Positions 1-8,326 of a stretch of 64,000 nt of DNA are shown here, piece after piece. Made by a program: the position numbers and the translations under genes. Numbering within the stretch: position 1 is the first letter of the stretch; each line of letters starts with the position of its first letter. The notes beneath the pieces are model-generated. The model did no database searches. It was given only the letters and a program-made list of their open reading frames with translations, and was not told the DNA's origin. The stretch is from contig JANYAD010000047.1 of NCBI GenBank assembly GCA_025355165.1, positions 39,956 through 103,955 on the forward strand. The letters are read 5' to 3'. This DNA is from Gammaproteobacteria bacterium (GTDB lineage: Bacteria; Pseudomonadota; Gammaproteobacteria; Steroidobacterales; Steroidobacteraceae).

Positions 1-337
1 GCTGAACACCTTTGCCTCGGTGCAAGAGATTGAGCGCCTGCGCGACCAGCGCATGCAGCTGGTGGCGGACCAAACCAAGGTGACGAATTCGTTTCTTGAT
101 ATCTTGACTAACAAGATGAAGAAAATGCGCGCCGACAGCCAGCGCTTCAAACCCTACAGCAGCGATCCGAAGGCTCCGCCCATGCCCGACCAGATGGCCG
201 AAGATCTGGTTCGGCTCACCAACGACATGCGCACACAACAACAAAACTTGCAGCAGAAGCGCGCCGAGGAAGCTTCGATGAGCATTCAATTCGAAAGCGA
301 TATAGATCGTTTCAAAGAGTTGAAGCACATTCAATGA
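1..337 (+). CDS. Hypothetical coiled-coil protein, 5' end outside window
   Basis: The frame is open from base 2, so the GTG at base 20 is probably internal and the gene begins upstream of the window. The visible ~111 residues are charged and Gln-rich with heptad-like spacing, suggesting a long helix or coiled coil. No catalytic motif is visible. Its stop overlaps the coaBC start (ATGA), so the two are probably translationally coupled. I do not recognise the family. Confidence 0.6.
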   Translation, partial: LNTFASVQEIERLRDQRMQLVADQTKVTNSFLDILTNKMKKMRADSQRFKPYSSDPKAPPMPDQMAEDLVRLTNDMRTQQQNLQQKRAEEASMSIQFESDIDRFKELKHIQ

Positions 338-1611
338 CGCCAAAGACGCGAGTATTGCTCGGGGTGACGGGCGGTATCGCCGCTTACAAGAGCCCGGATC
401 TGGTGCGAAGGCTGATGGAACGCGGCGCCGTCGTACAAGTGGTGATGACCTCTGCCGCGCAGCGATTCGTTTCGCCCATGACTTTCCAGGCCGTCTCCGG
501 CCGTCCTACCCGCAGCGATTTGTGGGATGCCTCCGCGGAAGCGGCGATGGGCCATATCGAGCTGGCGCGCTGGGCGCAAATCGTTCTAGTCGCACCGGCA
601 AGCGCGGATTTCATCGCGCGGCTCGCCGGCGGCCGGGCGGACGATCTGTTGTGCACGCTGTGCATGGCGACCGAAGCACCCATCATGCTGGCGCCGGCGA
701 TGAACCGCGTAATGTGGGCGAACAAGGCGACGCAAGCGAATGTGGCGACCCTGGCGGGTCGCGGCATCCGAATCCTCGGGCCCGGCTCGGGAAACCAGGC
801 CTGCGGGGAGATCGGCGCGGGCCGCATGTGGGAACCAACGCACCTCGCCGAAGTCATGCTCGCACCCCCGACCAATGCCGGTCTGCTGGCCGGGTTGAAC
901 GTGTTGATCACCGCCGGCCCGACGCGCGAGCGCTTGGATCCGGTGCGTTATTTGACCAACCGAAGCTCGGGGAAAATGGGCTTCGCCGTCGCCGAGGCTG
1001 CACGCGAAGCCGGCGCTCATGTCACTTTGGTCACGGGCCCGGTCCATTTGCCGACCCCGTTAGGCATTACGCGCATCAACGTGGAAAGCGCACGCGAGAT
1101 GTACGCCGCGGTGCACCGGCAAGTGGGCGATGCCGATATATTCATCGCCGCCGCGGCCGTCGCCGACTTTCAACCTGTGACCGTGGCGAAGCAGAAGATC
1201 AAAAAACAAGCCGGACCCGTAAAACTGGAGCTCGAGCCGGCGCCCGACATCATCAAGTCGGTGGCGGACATGGCAAAGCATCCGTTTGTCGTCGGATTCG
1301 CAGCCGAAACCAATGATGTCGAGGACAACGCACGCATCAAGCTGAAGCGCAAAAAGCTCGACATGATCGCCGCCAACCAAGTGGGCGACGGGATCGCCTT
1401 CGATTGCGAGGACAATGCGCTGACGGTGATTTGGCCCGGCGGCAAGATGGAAGTGGCGCGCGGACCCAAGATTGATGTGGCGCGCGAGCTGATTGCCATC
1501 ATCGCCAAGCGCTTGCCGCCGCCGGACGGCAGCCCGCGGCGCGGCGCGCGAAAACGCAGGGCCGCCCTGCCGCGCGATCGTGTACGCGGCCGCCGCCCGC
1601 GCCGGGCGTAG
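334..1611 (+). CDS. coaBC: Bifunctional phosphopantothenoylcysteine decarboxylase / phosphopantothenate-cysteine ligase
   Basis: Catalyses two consecutive steps of coenzyme A synthesis: ligation of cysteine to 4'-phosphopantothenate, then decarboxylation. The N-terminal ~180 residues are the FMN-binding CoaC flavoprotein, with GHIELARWA, the PAMN..MW substrate motif and the [10 protein letters not shown] active-site loop. The CoaB half starts near [13 protein letters not shown] and keeps NRSSGKMG and the KQKIKK lysines. The ATG start overlaps the previous stop. The last ~28 residues form an Arg-rich tail (PRRGARKRR and onward) beyond the usual CoaB end, which is odd. It lies 11 bp upstream of dut, an arrangement common in gammaproteobacteria. 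Confidence 0.97.
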   Translation: MTPKTRVLLGVTGGIAAYKSPDLVRRLMERGAVVQVVMTSAAQRFVSPMTFQAVSGRPTRSDLWDASAEAAMGHIELARWAQIVLVAPASADFIARLAGGRADDLLCTLCMATEAPIMLAPAMNRVMWANKATQANVATLAGRGIRILGPGSGNQACGEIGAGRMWEPTHLAEVMLAPPTNAGLLAGLNVLITAGPTRERLDPVRYLTNRSSGKMGFAVAEAAREAGAHVTLVTGPVHLPTPLGITRINVESAREMYAAVHRQVGDADIFIAAAAVADFQPVTVAKQKIKKQAGPVKLELEPAPDIIKSVADMAKHPFVVGFAAETNDVEDNARIKLKRKKLDMIAANQVGDGIAFDCEDNALTVIWPGGKMEVARGPKIDVARELIAIIAKRLPPPDGSPRRGARKRRAALPRDRVRGRRPRRA

Positions 1612-1622
1612 GCGTCCAGCAC

Positions 1623-2081
1623 ATGCAGCGCACCGTCAAACTGCGGATACTGGATCCGCGTATCGGGCGCGAGTATCCCTTGCCCTCTTACGCCACCGCG
1701 GGGTCCGCGGGCATGGACTTGCGCGCCTGCCTCGAGGCGCCGCTGACCCTGCAGCCGGGCGCCGCGGAACTCATCGCCACTGGAATCTCGATCTATATTG
1801 CCGACCCTGCGCTTGCCGCCATGCTGCTGCCGCGCTCAGGTCTAGGTCACAAGCACGGGATCGTCCTCGGCAACCTGGTTGGCCTCATCGACTCGGATTA
1901 TCAAGGGCCGCTGATGGTATCGATTTGGAATCGCGGCACGCAGAGCTTCATCATCAATCCCGGCGATCGGATCGCGCAAATGGTGATCGTACCGGTGGTG
2001 CAGGTTGCCTTCGAAGTGGTTGAGGATTTTTCGGCCACTGCTCGAGGCGCCGGCGGGTTTGGCAGCTCAGGGCATAGCTAG
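1623..2081 (+). CDS. dut: dUTP diphosphatase
   Basis: Trimeric cytosolic dUTPase that hydrolyses dUTP to dUMP and PPi, keeping uracil out of DNA and supplying the dTMP precursor. The 152 residues carry the family motifs in order: [35 protein letters not shown] (with the catalytic Asp), GDRIAQMVI, and the flexible C-terminal GAGGFGSSG that closes over the active site. Full length, ATG start, 11 bp after coaBC and probably co-transcribed with it. Confidence 0.97.
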   Translation: MQRTVKLRILDPRIGREYPLPSYATAGSAGMDLRACLEAPLTLQPGAAELIATGISIYIADPALAAMLLPRSGLGHKHGIVLGNLVGLIDSDYQGPLMVSIWNRGTQSFIINPGDRIAQMVIVPVVQVAFEVVEDFSATARGAGGFGSSGHS

Positions 2082-2151
2082 CGGCGCATTTTGCCCTTAT
2101 CTGCCGTGAAATGGCGCTCGTCGCGGCGCGCCCCGATGCTCATGCTGTCGC

Positions 2152-2826
2152 ATGGCAATTCGGGATTGGCCCATCGATGAACGACCGCGCGAGAAGCTGC
2201 TCGACAAAGGTGCCGCCGCGCTTTCCGATGCCGAATTGTTGGCGATTTTGCTGCGCACGGGAACCGCGGGCCATTCGGCTCTCGATCTGGCGCGCAACGT
2301 GCTCACGAGCTTTCAGTCGCTTCGCAAGCTTATCGCATCGGACCGCCAGCGATTTTGCGCCGAGCCCGGATTAGGGCCCGCTCGATATGCGGAATTGCAG
2401 GCGTCGGTGGAGATAGCCAGGCGGCAACTGTCGGAGACCTTGCGCGCCGGCCCGTCGCTGTCCAGCCCGCGGGCTACGCGAGACTATCTCTCCGCGCGCC
2501 TGCGCGATTTGGAGCATGAGGTGTTTTGCTGTGTCTACCTCGATAAACGCCATCGGCTGATACAGTTCGAAGAGTTGTTCCGCGGCACCATCGACGGCGC
2601 CAGCGTGCATCCGCGGGAGATTGTGAAACTCGCCCTGCAGCGAAATTCCGCCGCGGTGATCATCGCGCATAATCATCCCAGCGGCGTAGCGGAGCCTTCG
2701 CAAGCGGACGAACTCATTACCCAGCGCGTCAAGGAGGCTCTTGCACTGGTGGACATCCGGCTGCTAGATCACATCATCGTGGGCGACGGGCAGTGCGTGT
2801 CGCTGGCGGAGCGTGGACTGATCTAA
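2152..2826 (+). CDS. radC: RadC family JAB/MPN-domain protein
   Basis: The N-terminal half contains a helix-hairpin-helix-like segment ([24 protein letters not shown]). The C-terminal half is the JAB/MPN metalloprotease-like fold with the zinc motif HNHPSG and a downstream Asp ([14 protein letters not shown]). Historically annotated as a DNA-repair protein, but the biochemical role of the family is unsettled. Typical length (224 aa). In many gammaproteobacteria radC sits between coaBC-dut and rpmB-rpmG; here the dut side is kept but rpmB is almost 12 kb away. A broken second copy of its 3' half lies at 4722-5070. Confidence 0.93.
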   Translation: MAIRDWPIDERPREKLLDKGAAALSDAELLAILLRTGTAGHSALDLARNVLTSFQSLRKLIASDRQRFCAEPGLGPARYAELQASVEIARRQLSETLRAGPSLSSPRATRDYLSARLRDLEHEVFCCVYLDKRHRLIQFEELFRGTIDGASVHPREIVKLALQRNSAAVIIAHNHPSGVAEPSQADELITQRVKEALALVDIRLLDHIIVGDGQCVSLAERGLI

Positions 2827-3086
2827 TTTGAATGGGAAACCGGTTCTGAAGGTCAAGTAGTTATCGGTGGTCGATCAACGTTGCGCTGCCAATCAGAGGG
2901 CATTGGCGCGCTCGCTGATCGAGCTCGGACACACCGTCCCGCTGCAGCACACCCCTCGCCGCCTCAAACTCAGCATTTTTTTCCCCGCAATGTCCAGCCG
3001 GCAGCTCGATCTCGTTCAATCCTATAGAGACCCGAGAAACCAATCAGCGACAAGCTGACATAACCCAGCCTCAAGCGAGCAAGAAA
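2827..3086 (+). other. Intergenic region, no gene seen
   Basis: 260 bp between radC and the secreted peptidase. Short ORFs here (2867-3058 +, 2861-3043 -) look like chance frames with no recognisable protein features. No clear terminator hairpin was found after radC. It is one edge of the accessory insertion that separates radC from rpmB. Confidence 0.5.
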
Positions 3087-4709
3087 ATGAAAAACTCTCC
3101 CCTGTTGGTCTGCGCAAGTGCCTGTTGTTTCCTTCTGCTGGCTGCTCAAGCCATTGCTGAGGATGACGATGATGGGGCCTACCCCTGGGTCCCTTTCGGT
3201 CCGCCGGGAACCGCTGCGCCATACGGTTCTACAATCATTGCGCCGCAGGCATTCCTCGATTTGCTCAAACAGGGTGCGCTGCACCTCACCTCTTTGCGGC
3301 AAGGCGATGGAGATGAGGAGCGCCAAGAGGCGCTCGACCGGATTCACGAAAATCAGGTAAAGAGCTACCTTAATGGTCACCCAGATCTGACCAACCTTGC
3401 TCAATTGCTGGAGAATAATCCGAGACCGGTCGATGGTATTCAACCGCGGGGTGACGGGACCTGGTCAATGTATGTACCTGCGGTGCAACGCTCCGTCGTC
3501 ACCTTTGGGCGCTCGAACAAACTTCAGGCGATGTACAACTCCATCGTATTCGCCGCGGATCGCGCGGCAAACCTCAACCTCTATGCTTCGCTTTACAATA
3601 GCCTTCCAGGCGGATACTTAGAATCGCGTGACGGCAGCGTCGTGACGCCCTCGCAGCTGAGTAACTCCACCCTGTCCGATATTCAGCGTGCACTTTTTGC
3701 CCTGGGACAGGACCGAGTGGCGATCCTGTCCCATGTAACCCGCCCGCTCCCCAATCTGGAGCTTAGCTGCCAGGCCGAGATCGGTGCTGGAATTTACAAC
3801 CTCGCGCAAGGCGATCGCGCCGGGAACGTCGACTACTGCAGCGCGGGTCCCAAAGGCATCTACGCCAACTTTGATTTTCCGAACAAAAGCAATAACACCT
3901 GCGTCAAGAGCCAGGGCGCGCGGGCTGTCTGTCATACATTCGCGGTTACCTCGGCGACCGAGTTGCAGGTATCACTGAAGTACGGCAAGAAGGTGAACCT
4001 GTCCGAGCAGGATCTGATGGAACACTATCGCCTGTTGTGGCAACCCGCTCTGCAACAGGAGGTCGGGGATGCCTTCGAGTTGGCCAATGACATCATCGCC
4101 AACAACTATTTCCAGCCCTACGAGGATCAATGGGATTTCAACCCGGCTTTTTACGAATATGTAAGCAAAGGCGTCCTGGTGAACTCGTGCGCTTCCTACG
4201 TGACGAACGAACCGTGTTCCAATTCAGCCCCGGAGGCGCCTTTGGTATGCACGCCATTCGCGTCCAACAGGCTGTCGTGCGCCTACAAAGATGCGGGAAT
4301 TCAGGGCTCTCCGTACCAACTGAGCTCAGCCACCCGATTCTGGAGCTTAGGAGATACCGAAAACTCCACCGCGCTTATGGTTTTGAGCCTAGCCTTCAAT
4401 AACAGCGTGGTCATTGAGTTGGATCTATCGCCTGCCTTCCAGTCGGCTCCCGGCGGCTATGTGCCGTTCGATAAAACTGACCTGGTCGCGCCTTCCGCCG
4501 GCCAACATATAGTCCACGTGATTGGTTTCATCGGTAATGAGGAGTTGCGCCAGAAATTACCGAATGCTCCCCCCGCATCCGGAGCCGGGTACTTCATCGT
4601 CAAGAATAGCTGGAGCAATTGCGCAGGAGACGGCGGGTTTTATTACCTGCCGTGGGACTACGTGAAGGATAGGACTGTGGATGGTTTCAGCATTGGAGGC
4701 GTGAACTAG
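3087..4709 (+). CDS. Secreted papain-like (C1 family) cysteine peptidase homologue
   Basis: 540 residues with a signal peptide (LLVCASACCFLLLAAQAIAE) and then an acidic stretch. The C-terminal half keeps the papain triad in family order: a Cys in GARAVCHTFAVTSATEL, a His in QHIVHVIGFIG, and an Asn in VKNSWSNCAGDGGFYYLP. The N-terminal ~230 residues are unassigned and could be a pro-region. Seven or more Cys in the mature part suggest disulfides and export. It sits between radC and a degenerate radC copy, so it probably arrived with that rearrangement. Substrate unknown. Confidence 0.8.
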   Translation: MKNSPLLVCASACCFLLLAAQAIAEDDDDGAYPWVPFGPPGTAAPYGSTIIAPQAFLDLLKQGALHLTSLRQGDGDEERQEALDRIHENQVKSYLNGHPDLTNLAQLLENNPRPVDGIQPRGDGTWSMYVPAVQRSVVTFGRSNKLQAMYNSIVFAADRAANLNLYASLYNSLPGGYLESRDGSVVTPSQLSNSTLSDIQRALFALGQDRVAILSHVTRPLPNLELSCQAEIGAGIYNLAQGDRAGNVDYCSAGPKGIYANFDFPNKSNNTCVKSQGARAVCHTFAVTSATELQVSLKYGKKVNLSEQDLMEHYRLLWQPALQQEVGDAFELANDIIANNYFQPYEDQWDFNPAFYEYVSKGVLVNSCASYVTNEPCSNSAPEAPLVCTPFASNRLSCAYKDAGIQGSPYQLSSATRFWSLGDTENSTALMVLSLAFNNSVVIELDLSPAFQSAPGGYVPFDKTDLVAPSAGQHIVHVIGFIGNEELRQKLPNAPPASGAGYFIVKNSWSNCAGDGGFYYLPWDYVKDRTVDGFSIGGVN

Positions 4710-4721
4710 GCAGAACAGAAA

Positions 4722-5070
4722 ATGCCGAGGCGCTCCCTCCGCGCGCCTACGCGATCTGGAGCTAGGTCTTTTGCTGCATCTACCTCGATAAACGCCATCG
4801 GCGGACGGATCGAAGAGTCGTTCCGCGGCACCATCGACGGCGCCCGCGTGCATCCGCGGAAGATTGTGAGACTCCCCCTGCAGCGAAATTCCGCCGCAGT
4901 GATCATCGCGCACAATCATCCCAGCGGCGTAGCGGAGCCTTCGCAAGCACGAATTCATTTACCCAGCACATTAGGCAGGCTCTTAGCGCTGGTGGACATT
5001 CGGCTGTTGGATCACATCATCGGGGGCGACGGGCAGTGCGTGTCGCTGGCGGAACGTGGCCTGCTCTTAA
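4722..5070 (+). pseudogene. Truncated, frameshifted copy of the radC 3' half
   Basis: DNA here matches the 3' end of radC (about 2490-2826), roughly nine bases in ten by eye. It includes the zinc motif [12 protein letters not shown] and the C-terminal [14 protein letters not shown]. It lacks the radC 5' half, has lost frame in the segment equal to [18 protein letters not shown], and has indels after SQA. The ORF reported at 4722-5225 reads through this remnant into unrelated sequence. It is best read as a decayed partial duplication. Confidence 0.9.
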
Positions 5071-5296
5071 GTGCGGCTCTTCAAGAGCGGCCGGCGGACT
5101 CTCCTGCAAGGGGACATGCGCGGTGGAATTGCTTATTGCACCAAAGAGAATCGGTGGCGTTGCTTCGACCGATGCCGCCGCGCAGTGCGATCTCGGGACC
5201 ATCTAATTGCGCAATGACCGGCTGATCAGCTAACGCTAAGGTGTTGCTCAATCTCAACGAGCGCATTCGATCGTCCAGACAAGCTGCAGCTGCAAG

Positions 5297-5319
5297 GGGG
5301 CATGCCTGACGCATGCCCC
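5297..5319 (-). terminator. Hairpin after the EXORDIUM-like gene
   Basis: GGGGCATGC-ctgac-GCATGCCCC is a perfect 9-bp stem with a 5-nt loop, 21 bp beyond the stop of the minus-strand gene ending at 5340. There is no strong T run, so termination efficiency is uncertain. Confidence 0.55.
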
Positions 5320-5339
5320 GTTGCCGCTGATATCAATGC

Positions 5340-6230
5340 TTAGTGGCCGTCCACGCAGCCGTTCTGGCCCGATGAGTTCGGATAGCCTGTGCCATTATTG
5401 TAAGCATTGTTGGACCATTCGCCCTGAATCTTCCATGCGCTGCCGTTCGAGAACGTCACGTAAGGGACGTTGAAAGTCCAAGCGCACTTGTCGCCGTTCT
5501 CGGCACCGGAAGAGTCGTACCAGGCGCCGGGCGAGGCCGGATCGGTACGCGCTTCCGAGAGCTCGTGTCCGGACACGTTGGCAAGCGCAGCCAGTCCCTG
5601 CGACTCGTTTGGAACCGCGCTTTGCGGATCGCACCCAGGATCACCGTCGAGTTTCCAAAAGAATGCGAACTGAACGGGGTGTCCTGCGCACTGCCCATAG
5701 CTATGCCAGGCGCAATAGCCCGCGTGCCGGCGCGGCAAATCGGTATAGACGGCATAGTAGCCGTTACCCGAGGTATCAGGCGTGACCACTTTGCAGACCT
5801 CAGCAAGAATGGCTGAGGTCCTGCCGCCCCCTGCCGCTGCGGAGGTATCGATGAGGTGGCCAAGATGCCTAGTCGTCGAGGTCACCTGGCCATTCGTACC
5901 CGAGTACTCGTCGCTAGTCTTTGCGTAGTTGGAGCCGCCAAAGCCGGTATACCAAGTATCGAGGCCTGTGATTTTATCGCCGGGATTGCTTGCCCAGCTG
6001 GTGCCCCAGAATATGTTTTGCGTCACCGCGGCTGTCATGATCTTGCCGCCGTGAAAGGTCATGTCGGCCGCGCCGGAGCCTGCCGCTCTTGCTACCGCGC
6101 CCGGGACCGCGTCCCGCGCCCAATGAACCCCGAGCATGGGCGGTTCATTTTTTTCATGAAGGTCCTCCGCCGCCATGACGGTGCCAATGGCCGCGAATCC
6201 CGCTATCAAGAATAGATTTCTCGCTTTCAC
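5340..6230 (-). CDS. Secreted EXORDIUM / phosphate-induced-protein-like protein
   Basis: The GTG at 6230 is preferred over the upstream track start because GGGGGAGG lies a few bases before it and the protein then begins with a clean signal peptide (KARNLFLIAGFAAIGTVMAAE). The mature part has features I associate with bacterial members of the plant EXORDIUM/PHI-1 family: WGTSW near residue 75, a histidine-containing GHELSEARTDP segment, then AWYDSSGAENGDKCAW. Several Cys suggest an exported, disulfide-bonded protein. The HELSE segment resembles a zinc-site helix but is not a canonical HExxH. Function in bacteria is unknown. Confidence 0.65.
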   Translation of the reverse strand: MKARNLFLIAGFAAIGTVMAAEDLHEKNEPPMLGVHWARDAVPGAVARAAGSGAADMTFHGGKIMTAAVTQNIFWGTSWASNPGDKITGLDTWYTGFGGSNYAKTSDEYSGTNGQVTSTTRHLGHLIDTSAAAGGGRTSAILAEVCKVVTPDTSGNGYYAVYTDLPRRHAGYCAWHSYGQCAGHPVQFAFFWKLDGDPGCDPQSAVPNESQGLAALANVSGHELSEARTDPASPGAWYDSSGAENGDKCAWTFNVPYVTFSNGSAWKIQGEWSNNAYNNGTGYPNSSGQNGCVDGH

Positions 6231-6405
6231 AATTGCCTCCCCCCTGATGAATATTTTAACCGGCATGCGCGCATCGTTATGCTGCGGGCCGTGGGAGATT
6301 ACAACCGCTACGAAAGGGAAACCAGAGCGTCGCAAATTGGACACGTCCCGAAGCGTGCTATGCGCAGGTACAGTTGCCTGCTGGGACTTGTCCTACAAAT
6401 GGCGT

Positions 6406-6696
6406 TTAGCTCGTCGGCGTTTTGGACTTTTCTCCGCGAAACGCGGCACGCGTCTCCGCGGCGCCGCGCTTCGCGGCTGTGGCCACTTCATGTGCCACGG
6501 CTTTGGAGGCTAGCGCAACGCGATGCGCGCCCTCTTTGACCGCCGCACCCGTCGTTTTGGCATCGCGCTTGATCGTTGTGACGAAGCTTGCGTCGTGATC
6601 GGATTTACTTTCGGCCGCAAAACCCGGTGGCGCAGGTAACAGGGCTGCGGCGGCAATCAATCCAAGCACCGAGCAGCGCATCGAAGCAGCGCGCAT
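6406..6696 (-). CDS. Small exported Ala/Lys-rich hypothetical protein
   Basis: The start at 6696 (or 6681) gives a signal peptide (MRCSVLGLIAAAALLPAPPGFAAE) followed by an Ala/Lys/Arg-rich helical segment (KRDAKTTGAAVKEGAHRVALASKAV). The longer ORF to 6927 would run antisense-like through the upstream gene and is rejected. The ATG lies one base after the stop of the upstream gene, so translation is probably coupled. The helical, basic, exported composition resembles small periplasmic stress proteins, but no family was recognised. Confidence 0.6.
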   Translation of the reverse strand: MRAASMRCSVLGLIAAAALLPAPPGFAAESKSDHDASFVTTIKRDAKTTGAAVKEGAHRVALASKAVAHEVATAAKRGAAETRAAFRGEKSKTPTS

Positions 6697-6697
6697 A

Positions 6698-7153
6698 TCA
6701 GTCACGATCGTGTCGTTCGTGTTCATGATCATGATCGTCTTCCCGGTCCCGCTCGTGGTGATTACCGTGGTCATGATCACGGCCGCGCTCGTAATAATGC
6801 CCGCGGTCATCATAGTGCTCGCGATCGCGTCGTTGGTAGTCCGGTTCGTACTCCTGCGAGCGGACGAAATAGACGGGTCGATTACATGCGTCATATTCAT
6901 GACAGTGTTTGCGCCAGTTTCTCGCATGCCCCGGCGGTACGTGCAAATAGATTACCGGCGGAGGGGCTGCTTGACGCTCAATGATCATCGGTTGCGCATA
7001 GAGCAGCGGCGGTGGACCTTCGTTGCCGATACGTACTTGACCGTAAACGCCAGGAGCAACGTCCCCGGACAAAATGACGTTTATCCTCAGCCCGTCAGCC
7101 TGGCAGACTCCGATCGTTGCCAACAACAAAGCGGCAAGGGCGACGGTGCGCAT
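6698..7153 (-). CDS. Exported His/Asp/Glu-rich hypothetical protein
   Basis: 151 residues with a signal peptide (MRTVALAALLLATIGVCQA), a conserved-looking core (PPPVIYLHVPPGHARNWRKHC then ACNRPVYFV), and a C-terminal ~40 residues made almost entirely of His, Asp, Glu and Arg (for example DHDHGNHHERDRE). The core resembles small unnamed exported proteins of beta/gammaproteobacteria. The tail looks like a divalent-metal buffering segment (Zn, Ni or Cu), which is inference only. It is first in a two-gene unit with the 6406-6696 gene. Confidence 0.7.
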   Translation of the reverse strand: MRTVALAALLLATIGVCQADGLRINVILSGDVAPGVYGQVRIGNEGPPPLLYAQPMIIERQAAPPPVIYLHVPPGHARNWRKHCHEYDACNRPVYFVRSQEYEPDYQRRDREHYDDRGHYYERGRDHDHGNHHERDREDDHDHEHERHDRD

Positions 7154-7344
7154 TCTGGTTCTCCTGTTAAATTAGAGCAACAACGATAGCGGTTCTTGCC
7201 GTCAGGGACACCTCAATGTCGCCGCGTTGTGATCGAGTACCGTTTTTCGCAGTGCAGAGACGCACGCCTGTCGGCTCAATGCGTCAGCATTCTGCGCCGC
7301 AGGATCCCGCGCATCGTTTATTCGGGACGGCAGCCTCGATGCGC

Positions 7345-8313
7345 CTATTCGAATGACGGCAAGCCGGTCACTTCTTCGGGCGGCACACCCTCCACCGGCA
7401 GGCCTGCTTTCACCCACGCGCGCAAGCCGCCTTCGATCACGATGACGAGCACGCCTTGTCCCGACAGCATATTCTGCAATTCCCGCGCAACGCGCGCGCT
7501 CGTTGCTTGGCGTGCGCACGTGCAGTAGACGAACACCGTGCCGCTGGCGGGAAGATCCGTGCAGCGGCGCAGGGCGTTGGGGTCGAGGCGCCGCGATCCC
7601 TTGATCCGAGTGGCCTTCCGATCAAAATAGCCGTGGCTTCGTACGTCATACACCGCAGCGCCGGCGGCCATCTGGCGCGCGGCCTCGATCGGGCCGGCAA
7701 GTGGAACGACGCTGGACGCGCGGCCCTTGGCCCACAGCGATGCGCGAAACAATACATATGCGAGGATCAGTGCGCTCACCACCCAACCCACTACGCGGCC
7801 CGCGGAATCATATCCGCGCGTCACTACGTCAAGGGCACCGCTGAAGATATATCCGACCATGAAATACGAGCCGACGTAAAGCATTGCGCCCGCCAGATCC
7901 AATCGCAAGAAGGTGAAGAAACGCATGTTCATGCTGCCGGCGAGCGGCGGCGCCATGGTGTTGATGCCCGGAATGAATTTTGCAACCACGAGCAACTTGC
8001 GGCCGCGCCGATAAAAGGAATCCGCCGAGCGCAGAATGCAGGCCTCGGGATTCAGAGAAATACGGCAAAGAAGGCCCAGCAGCCACCAGCCTGTGTACCT
8101 TCCCAACAAGAACATCAGCGTATCTCCGGCGAGCATGGCGGCCAGCGCGATGACTAAGACATACTGAGGTTGCAACATTCCTTGTGCGGCCGCGCCGCCG
8201 GCGATCAGCAGCGCCAGCGCTGCCGGCACGGGTATGCCAATCGCCTCAACAAAGACGATGGCCGCGAGGAGCGCATAACCGTGTTGCGCGAGCGCGGCGT
8301 TCAGCGATCCCAT
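7345..8313 (-). CDS. DedA-family membrane protein fused to a rhodanese domain
   Basis: The N-terminal ~200 residues are a DedA/VTT membrane domain with several hydrophobic helices and the typical FIPGINTMAPPLAGSMNMRFFTFL stretch. DedA proteins act in membrane homeostasis and phospholipid flipping. The C-terminal ~100 residues are a rhodanese domain with DVRSHGYFDRK and the active-site loop VYCTCARQATS, in which the Cys would carry persulfide sulfur. The two halves are joined in one frame of normal length, so this is a natural fusion also known in other bacteria. Cargo and sulfur acceptor are unknown. Confidence 0.88.
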   Translation of the reverse strand: MGSLNAALAQHGYALLAAIVFVEAIGIPVPAALALLIAGGAAAQGMLQPQYVLVIALAAMLAGDTLMFLLGRYTGWWLLGLLCRISLNPEACILRSADSFYRRGRKLLVVAKFIPGINTMAPPLAGSMNMRFFTFLRLDLAGAMLYVGSYFMVGYIFSGALDVVTRGYDSAGRVVGWVVSALILAYVLFRASLWAKGRASSVVPLAGPIEAARQMAAGAAVYDVRSHGYFDRKATRIKGSRRLDPNALRRCTDLPASGTVFVYCTCARQATSARVARELQNMLSGQGVLVIVIEGGLRAWVKAGLPVEGVPPEEVTGLPSFE

Positions 8314-8326
8314 GCGCGCATCTCCT

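Noticed and set aside
4722-5225. ORF read as a second RadC
   Set aside because: Lacks the radC N-terminal half and has frameshifts and indels; a pseudogene.
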